Origin: Cliona cf. orientalis
Taxonomy: Eukaryota; Porifera; Demospongiae; Clionaida; Clionaidae
NCBI GenBank assembly: GCA_963930775.1
Contig: OZ005698.1
Coordinates: forward strand, 6,020,501-6,084,500
DNA: 64,000 bases
Direction of reading: 5' to 3'
Numbering within the stretch: position 1 is the first letter of the stretch; every line of letters begins with the position of its first letter. Below the pieces are notes generated by a model that was not told where the DNA came from, made no database searches, and was given only the letters and a program-made list of their open reading frames with translations. Shown here piece after piece: positions 57,403-64,000 of this stretch. A program made the translations under genes and the position numbers.

Positions 57403-60400
57403 CTCTGTAATCTTTCCACTTCCTGCTTCTGCTGCTCCTCCTGCTGGCGTTTGGCCTGAAGTTCTTGATGCAGCGCTCCAATCTCGTGATTCTTATCCCT
57501 CAAAAGCTCAGTTAGTACTGTCCGACTGCCAGATTGCGGCGAAATATCCCTCGATGGAATAGCCTAATACATGTATACAAAATAATTACCAATACTAGTA
57601 TGCTAGACATGCCACAAGCAGTGAACTTCAGCTTAATGACTTGATTGAATTACTGTAGTATCCCGGGTAAGCGCCCATGGATGCTTACCCATGATTTCGG
57701 CCTGTATGGGCGCTTACCCGGGATATAATTCCCATATGTTGTATAGAAGCTGTCACATTGACCCCTTGAAATGCACTACATGGGCACTTATAATTACCCG
57801 GGAGTGAGCACCTTTCCTGGGACACTGGTACCAAACAATCTTACTACCCTGGCCCCTCAATCCAAACAAAAGAAAGTAGGTCAATTACAAGGTTTATTGT
57901 TAGTATACATGGAATTTTTTTTACTCTTGATAGCCATAGATATGCATTTTTATGCTAAAAATATATACCGTATGGCCGGAAATTTTCGAGGGATCCAATT
58001 TTCGCGGAAGGCCCATCTTCAAAGATTTCGCGATCTAATTTTTGCGGATGGACGTTCCAGGGTTGCTCCACCCACAATATCCATCCGGCTCCACCTCTTA
58101 CTGCACGTGCGCCGCGGCTCAAATCTCGTTGGCCAAAAAAAAAAAACAGCAAGCGATCGATCGATCGTAATTGTACTTAGCAGAGATCGAGAAATGGCAC
58201 AAAAGTCGCATAATATGATCGTGGCTAGGGATATTATTTTGTGCAGAACAAGCTCAATAACAATGAACTGGTGTGAAGTAAACCAATCCAGCTGAGCAGC
58301 GGCATGCACCACGATGGCCACGCCCCCTGTTATCACGCGTGCGCGCGTGCGTTTAGGCTTTTTATTTCGCGGATTTAATTTTCGTGGACCGCCAGTCAAC
58401 CGCGAAAATTGGCTCCCTCGAAAATTTCCAGCCATACGGCATTACCGTAGTCTACCATAACTCGCTGATTTCGCCGTACTGGGCGCTTACCATGTGCAAA
58501 AATTGAACTAGGCGGGGCCATTTTTGTGGGCGTGGCAGTAAGCTAGATACATAATATACTCGTGGTATAAGCGCGCGTTTTTACCTGCATGTACCTTGAG
58601 ATAGAGAAAAGTTTAAACCACACAAGCTGCCAGAGAAAGTTAGCTAGTGATCTGAATCAGAGAAGGGATCGAGATCGTCGACATCGTCATCTTCGCCGAT
58701 CAGCTGATTGGCTTTATTGTCGCCGTCTTCGAGATCCCTCGGTCCTTCTTCTCGAATGAAGTGATCTTCGGACCCATCGACTACGTTTTTTTTTTTTTTT
58801 TTTTTTTTTTTTGTCTATGATATTTCTTGCAGTTAGGAATGCAAAGGACACAAAAAGTAGCAATATAAAAAATGCTAGTGATAAACATGTGCCCGTATAT
58901 TAGATTTAAACAAGGATATGGAGGAAATGACAGTATTATTAGTGAGTGAGGTGGGTAGTGAATTCCATAGTCTTATACTACGAGGTACATACGAGTTGTA
59001 ATAATAACAAGTACGAGCAAAAGGACAAATAAATGAATGTGGATTTGAAGAACGAGTGACTCTTTGAACGTCATTGTGACAATAAATATTATCAGGAAAA
59101 TGAAATAAACCATGGATTATTCTGAACATAGAGCACAAGTCTAGATAAGCTCTTCTTTGCTGCATGTTTGGTACAGAGAAGAGTTGCAGCAGTTCCTCAT
59201 AATTTGCATCCCAGTTCTTGGCACACATGCGTAAGGCAAATTTTTGGACTCCTTCAATCGAGTTTATTTCCCCAACTTTATATGGACTCCATACTTGGCT
59301 TGCATACTCCAGGTTGGGACGAACTAGGGAGATGTACATTTGAAAGAGGCTCTCTGAGCTGGAGTATTGGTAAAAACGGCGGTACACAAGTCCAAGTATC
59401 TTTCTTGCCTTTGTGCAGAGATTTTTCACGTGTTGAGTCCAAGATAGATTATCGGATAGCAATAGGCCAAGGTACTTATAAGTAGGTACTCGTTCAAGCA
59501 GCTGCCCACACAAGTGCAATTGTGGAGTGAATAGAGAATCAGGTTGAATTTTTCGTGAGACAAGCATGAACTTGCATTTCTGCACATTGAAGTGCAGATA
59601 GTTGCTGTCGACCCAGTCGGAGATCTTGTTCACATCCTGTTGAAGCAGATGGAAGTCACTTTGGCAAGAAATTGGTCTGTAAAGAAGCATGTCGTCTGCA
59701 GTGATAAACATGTGCCCGTATATTAGATTTAAACAAGGATATGGAGGAAATGACAGTATTATTAGTGAGTGAGGTGGGTAGTGAATTCCATAGTCTTATA
59801 CTACGAGGTACATACGAGTTGTAATAATAACAAGTACGAGCAAAAGGACAAATAAATGAATGTGGATTTGAAGAACGAGTGACTCTTTGAACGTCATTGT
59901 GACAATAAATATTATCAGGAAAATGAAATAAACCATGGATTATTCTGAACATAGAGCACAAGTCTAGATAAGCTCTTCTTTGCTGCATGTTTGGTACAGA
60001 GAAGAGTTGCAGCAGTTCCTCATAATTTGCATCCCAGTTCTTGGCACACATGCGTAGAGTTTAGAGTTTTATATTATTATATATTTGATATTGCTATATA
60101 GAAACAGTGATCTTGTAAATTTTTCTTGATGGGCGCTTGCCATGTTGATCTAGGCGCAGTCTACCTGGGCGCTTACCATTCGACTGGGCAAAACAGTTAC
60201 CTGGGCGCTTACCCGGGAGTGGGCGCTTACGCGGGAGACTACGGTATTTTGGTGTGTGCAACACCAAGAGTCGACCTGACATTGTACATGCACGTACGCT
60301 GACCTGGCATGGTACACATCAGCATTGTGCCATTCTATAGCACACAATACCGCCATAATTATTATTATAATATACATGTAACTAGTGACATGCAGGGCCT

Positions 60401-63400
60401 GTTTGGGGCGAGCCTGAGCTGAGCCTCTGTCAGTAGCTGCTACTCGAAAACTTTAATAAAGCCATAGCACGATAAATCTTGAAGACTACTGGTACAGATC
60501 CAAGCAAACAATGACAGACAGTCTCATAGTGCCGTGTAGGCCTGTAGGTCTACAGCTGCATGATAGTCCCCTTCCATCCTTCAGTACCGACAGTCAATAC
60601 AAAGTTTTACCAGAGTCATCAGTGAGCAGTACGTCTAGTCTATCTTTATCGTATTCTTAGCTGGTCCTTGCGCTATTGAGCTGATGACAGGCTCTATCTC
60701 GCTCAGAGTGTCCTCCTTTGGAGCCTTCTGCTTGCTTCTGTACGGCGCACGATGCGCTCTCTCTCTTTCGCGCCTTCTTTGAAGCCTTTTCTCTCTCTTC
60801 GCTTCAGCAGATTGAGTGTTAGTAGAACTCATACTAAAACAGTAGCAAAGAACAAGTATAGTCGTAATAAAGTGGCCTTTGAAATAGTGTCAAAAAAACA
60901 CGTGACTATGCTGACGCAAATATTTTCATGCGGCCTTTTGAAATATACCGCGCAGCGCTGTACAATGTCTATGGCGGTTCGCGCGTGACGGACGTACCAT
61001 ACATATATAATAATAATAATAATAATAAACATAATATATGGATTGCGAGCGTTTGTCTCGTCTATGTGGGGCTCGCTCAGGCTCGCCCCAATTATTGTTA
61101 AGTGCAAACTTGTAAGATTTAGTGCAGCTGCTAGTGTAACACTCGAGAATTTTGCATGGGTTCTTGAGATAGTAGGTACCTTCTTAATCTTAACAAAAGT
61201 AATGTTTAGTAGAATACTATATTGTTTTGATCACATCCCCTGGAGCTGAATGACATGGTCATCACATTCATTGTATGGATGCATGGGAGTACAATGTTCA
61301 AGTAGCTGGAGTAGTCATTTGCTTTGTATGGTGCAAATTTCGTATAATATTATGGTAATTATTTCAACATTCTAATGGTCCAAATGGCTAGTTCAAATAA
61401 TATTTACATGTATTTCCTTCCTAATCATCCTTGAACATGCTGAATTTCAAACTTTCCCACCCATTCTAATTAACTGAACAGCCATGCGGTACGCTGCCAA
61501 ACGTGGCAGGAGCTCAAAAAACAAAAAAAACAAATCAAAAGTTGAGTTTTAAAACAGTTGTTATAGAGCAGAGTGTGGGTACCACATCTTAGGCAGAGTC
61601 TAAGGCGGAGGGAACACTGAAATGCTGATAATTGTAGAAAGGTTTTTGGCAATTTCTATCAGAGAACACAGTGATACTAGAGTTGACAACAAACCTATAG
61701 TTGGACATTGACTCCTGTTATATAGCGTGGTCATAATTGTTTTGATTTGTTCTATTTATAGTCGAACAAGGCATTAGCTGATCTTATTTACCTTCTATTG
61801 AATGCCAAACGACCACATATTAATTATTCAGCTGTTCAGATAGCTAGAGTAAGCACAGTATTACTGGTACATGTATATATACCATAGTTAATTGAATACA
61901 ACGTATATGTACCATAATTAATGGAATACAACGTATGCACCAATTTAACGTAAGAAATTAGCATGAGGAATTCTCATAGCCCTTGTCATAATGTATATAC
62001 ATGTATATGGAGCGAATGACAACCTTTACCAGAAAAACGTGCATTTTTCAAATTACTTTTTCCGTACATTGCATTAGATTAATAAATACAGTATCATGTT
62101 TATTCTAATAGAACGCAAGTTAAAATGTATAATTGCAATCATAACTTTTATACAATTTTCTGGTAAACACTGTAACAGTTGCACTCTAATCATCTAGTTT
62201 AAGCATTGCAAGCAATGTACTGTCAGTGTATGCACCCTTAGAGGTGGAGAGACTGGTCATGAATAATATTATATTCGCACCATTAGTACAGGTACACATG
62301 TATACAGCACATGCGTTAGTGCTTTATACACTAGACCAAATAAAATACGCAAGCTGCCCACGATATGTAACTCGGATTCATACTGCTGATGAGTCTCCCA
62401 CCAGCCCATAAGGAATAATATTGCAGGTTCCCTAGGGAGGGAAAATCATATTATGTATTTCAGTACTTAATAAACCCTAAAAATTCTGGGGAGGGCGCAC
62501 CTCAAGGGATAGGGATGCGCTCCCATCCTCTAAATAAATAGAAAATCTGAGCATATTCACCTGTCAGTGCTAATTTTTGCATCTTCTTAGTGCGCCTTCT
62601 CTACTTGGAACGCTCTTAGCCAGCTAGCTACCATCTAATATGAATTTTGAGCCTTTTCCTGGAGTGAGCCTATGTGGTCCTCCTGTTCCTGATGATCCTC
62701 ACGGCACGTACTGACTTCAGCCAGACACACTAAATGACCCCAGCTCCGCCTCTTGTCGTTCAGTGGTCTGGCTTCAGCCACTATGCACAACTCGGGGTTA
62801 GCTATAAGCTAAGAAACCTTGGTTGCATACTCAACTAATACAAGGCAGGCTTGCCGGTGCTATGCCCAATTTATTAGACTACACAGTAGTTTTACTCTCC
62901 TATGACAAACAGTATTGATGCATGCTTGTTCAACTTACTTGCTGCTGAGATCCAGATTGAGTGGCAGTGGTAGATGCTCGTTCAGCTGACGGTGAGGTTC
63001 TCGGCCTAAACACCGCAAATGGCAGTAATATTAATATTTATTACTTGTGTATATTACCATAGTGTTCTAGGCAAGCGCCCGCAATTTCGGCCCACATGGG
63101 GCTATAGCTCTATATGTTTGTATAGAAGCTGCTACATTATCTAAACTGAAACACCCATGGGGACACTATGGCATTTTATTATTACATGTACATGTACATG
63201 AGGCTATTTATGTATACATGTACGTATGCACATAACCACTAGGGATCACTGGCTGCTCAATATTGATAATATTGATGAAGCATGTCGCTAAATTAAATGT
63301 CAACCTTATGAGACTACTAAGTTACAAACACAAGGTGTGGTCAATGAAAAGTAAGCATCTACTAATAACAAATAAGATTAGTTAGCAACATCGCTGAGAT

Positions 63401-64000
63401 ACATAGAAGGCCATCCCACGTTTTCGTGTAACATTGAAAACGTGGGATGGCCTGGGGACGAGGCTAGAGATACATACCTGTATTCTTGGTTTTGAAATCT
63501 TCCGAGCTGTTTTATTCCTTGAACGAACACATTGAACTCTGTCTTTAGTTGCGAGAAAAAACGTGAAAACTTGGCAGCGGTACCATTATTGCCTGGGTTC
63601 GTCTGAGGCCTCTCTGTCATTGCACGCTGCTCTCTTTCCCTCATTGCTTGCATTCTTTGCCACTCACTCATCTGGGAGCCAGAGCCTGAGGTAAGTATGT
63701 CTTCGTGACCAACGTTGACCCACTCCTCCCATTGCCTGTGGCTTTCATCTCTGGTGTGTGCGGGTACCCTGGCGGTTGCTTGAGGTGCAGCTAGCTTAGT
63801 GCGCCGCACAGCGGGTGCCTCAGCTTGCCGTGTTGTATCTTCTTGCTCTTGATCTCGTAAGGTTACTCGTTGGAAGACATCAATCAGGCAATTCATACGA
63901 AAATCTGTTGGTAAACCCTCGACTACGCCGTTCGGTAAGTGAGCGAGTCTCCGACACTCGGGGCACGAAATGGAGTGGGTGACATTTCGTTTAGACAGCA
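57403..64000 (-). CDS. RING (TRIM-like) protein with coiled coil, 5' end off window
   Basis: Three exons join in phase on the minus strand: 63478-64000 (partial), 62939-63005 and 57403-57563, with consensus sites ACAG|GTATGT, CAA|GTAAGT and CAGAG|GTAACC and acceptors TTTAG and ATTAG. The first translates to the second half of a RING finger: HSISCPECRRLAHLPNGVVE followed by GLPTDFRMNCLID, which is the CPxCR...LPxNF.xN.LI pattern of TRIM-type E3 ubiquitin ligases; the earlier Cys/His ligands lie beyond 64000. Then come Ala/Thr/Gln-rich sequence, a Met/Arg/Glu-rich helix (EWQRMQAMREREQRAM), a Ser/Thr/Gln linker (exon 2) and a coiled coil (LLRDKNHEIGALHQELQAKR...) in exon 3. More 3' exons are expected left of 57403, not identified. 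No B-box was seen. The 5.4-kb intron (57564-62938) holds several repeats. Confidence 0.75.
57968..58439. mobile_element. MITE with CCGTATGGCCGGAAATTTTC termini
   Basis: The arms CCGTATGGCCGGAAATTTTC and GAAAATTTCCAGCCATACGG continue with GAGGGATCCAATTTTCGCGG-type inner repeats; several TTCGCGGA words inside. No clear TSD (TA left, CA right). Confidence 0.8.
58786..60056 (-). mobile_element. Rearranged LINE: 3' end duplicated head-to-tail
   Basis: On the minus strand a C-terminal RT fragment (60056-59700) is followed directly by a longer fragment (59699-58813) and a poly(A) tail (58785-58812). 58877-59233 and 59700-60056 appear identical over 357 bp. The junction at 59699/59700 places the 3'-UTR word GTTTATCACT just before the catalytic ADD codons. 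Confidence 0.85.
58875..59711 (-). pseudogene. LINE reverse transcriptase C-terminal fragment
   Basis: 278 codons: the catalytic box ADDMLLYRP, then KYLGLLLSDNLSWTQHV, LVYRRFYQYSS, ISLVRPNLEYASQVW and the C-terminus. The first four residues (MFIT) come from the neighbouring copy's 3' UTR, not from the RT, so fingers and motifs A and B are absent and the protein cannot be active. A 131-codon duplicate of the C-terminus lies at 59656-60051. It is a different subfamily from 10928-12223, with clear sequence divergence. Confidence 0.85.
60401..61092. repeat. GGGGCGAGCCTGAGC inverted repeats
   Basis: TTGGGGCGAGCCTGAGCTGAG (60396-60416, core GGGGCGAGCCTGAGC) and GCTCAGGCTCGCCCC (to 61090) are inverted, 690 bp apart. 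No clear TSD. They bracket the basic 65-codon frame below. Confidence 0.55.
60635..60832 (-). CDS. Small very basic frame, possible transposon exon
   Basis: 65 codons beginning MSSTNTQSAEAKREKRLQRR and continuing RERERAHRAPYRSKQK. Arg/Glu-rich leader segments with this R-RRRERER pattern occur at the N-terminus of some invertebrate Helitron/helicase-like proteins (from memory). It sits between inverted repeats in the intron of the RING gene. It may equally be an isolated low-complexity frame. Confidence 0.3.
   Translation of the reverse strand: MSSTNTQSAEAKREKRLQRRRERERAHRAPYRSKQKAPKEDTLSEIEPVISSIAQGPAKNTIKID
61100..62930. other. Intron stretch, no gene seen
   Basis: AT-rich intron of the minus-strand RING gene. 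A short duplication (AATTGAATACAACGTATATG / AATGGAATACAACGTATGC) occurs at 61889-61938. Nothing else recognised. Confidence 0.5.
63408..63453. repeat. Strong hairpin in the RING-gene intron
   Basis: AGGCCATCCCACGTTTTC and GAAAACGTGGGATGGCCT are perfect inverses with a 10-nt loop, 25 bp downstream of the exon donor at 63477. Confidence 0.85.

Larger units (their letters stand above)
57651..60246. repeat. GCGCTTACC repeat ends bracketing 2.6 kb
   Basis: TACTGTAGTATCCCGGGTAAGCGCCC at the left (57651; read as two halves TACTGTAGTATCCCGG and GTAAGCGCCC) and its complement at 60219-60246 (GGGCGCTTACGCGGGAGACT) are inverted. A perfect hairpin TCCCGGGTAAGCGCCCAT sits at 57661-57723. The LINE and another MITE lie between. 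Related GGGCGCTTACC words occur at 58485, 60168, 60202 and 63075. Confidence 0.5.

Noticed and set aside
58016-58440. 138-codon minus-strand frame
   Set aside because: It spans a MITE from arm to arm and reads the inverted repeats; no protein family.

Overview
This is nuclear DNA from an animal, most likely a sponge (Porifera) or another early-branching metazoan. The evidence is: genes split by GT-AG introns, several very short (about 55 bp); animal-only domain types (death domain, RING of TRIM type, tandem WWE plus PARP catalytic domain, fibronectin III); CR1/jockey-like retrotransposons; many terminal-inverted-repeat (TIR) elements; and abundant CATGCATG and TAGCTAGC words. The species assignment is inference. 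No bacterial operons, rRNA, tRNA or CRISPR were seen.

Layout. 0-8 kb is mobile DNA: a perfect 35-bp TIR element, a dead LINE, a CAGGGGCG-type MITE, and an array of modules that begin CACTAAG and end CTTAGTG. One module is split by a 3.1-kb CACTA-like element with its own nested Harbinger MITE. 8-12.6 kb holds MITEs, two weak exons, a 5'-truncated LINE and a death-domain exon. 12.85-19.82 kb is bounded by CACTGTAAAAAAC inverted repeats and a TAT duplication, and looks like one 7-kb CACTA-like element loaded with other repeats. 20-31.6 kb carries a pogo-like MITE, a complete four-exon gene for a secreted von Willebrand A protein (minus strand), an FN3 exon, a broken multi-pass membrane protein gene and a decayed Ser/Pro-rich gene.

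31.7-53 kb is a segmentally duplicated region. It contains three paralogous genes for a small secreted, KR-containing precursor (all minus strand, each with a TATA box). Between the first and second lies a 6.5-kb array of CACTAAG modules that includes two 2.7-kb head-to-tail copies. Between the second and third lies a PARP14-like gene with two WWE domains whose catalytic glutamate position is valine. 53-64 kb holds more MITEs and a RING/coiled-coil gene on the minus strand that runs off the right edge and has a rearranged LINE in its 5.4-kb intron.

How the genes relate. Death-domain, TRIM-like RING, WWE-PARP and secreted vWA proteins are all families used in animal innate immunity or stress signalling, and the small secreted family is expanding locally. 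Whether they act together cannot be judged from sequence. The strongest unusual signals are the linked CACTAAG module array, the secreted-precursor triplet around the PARP gene, the 7-kb CACTG element with a 162-bp repeat carrying intron-like signals, and several insertions that can be polarised by empty sites inside this same window.
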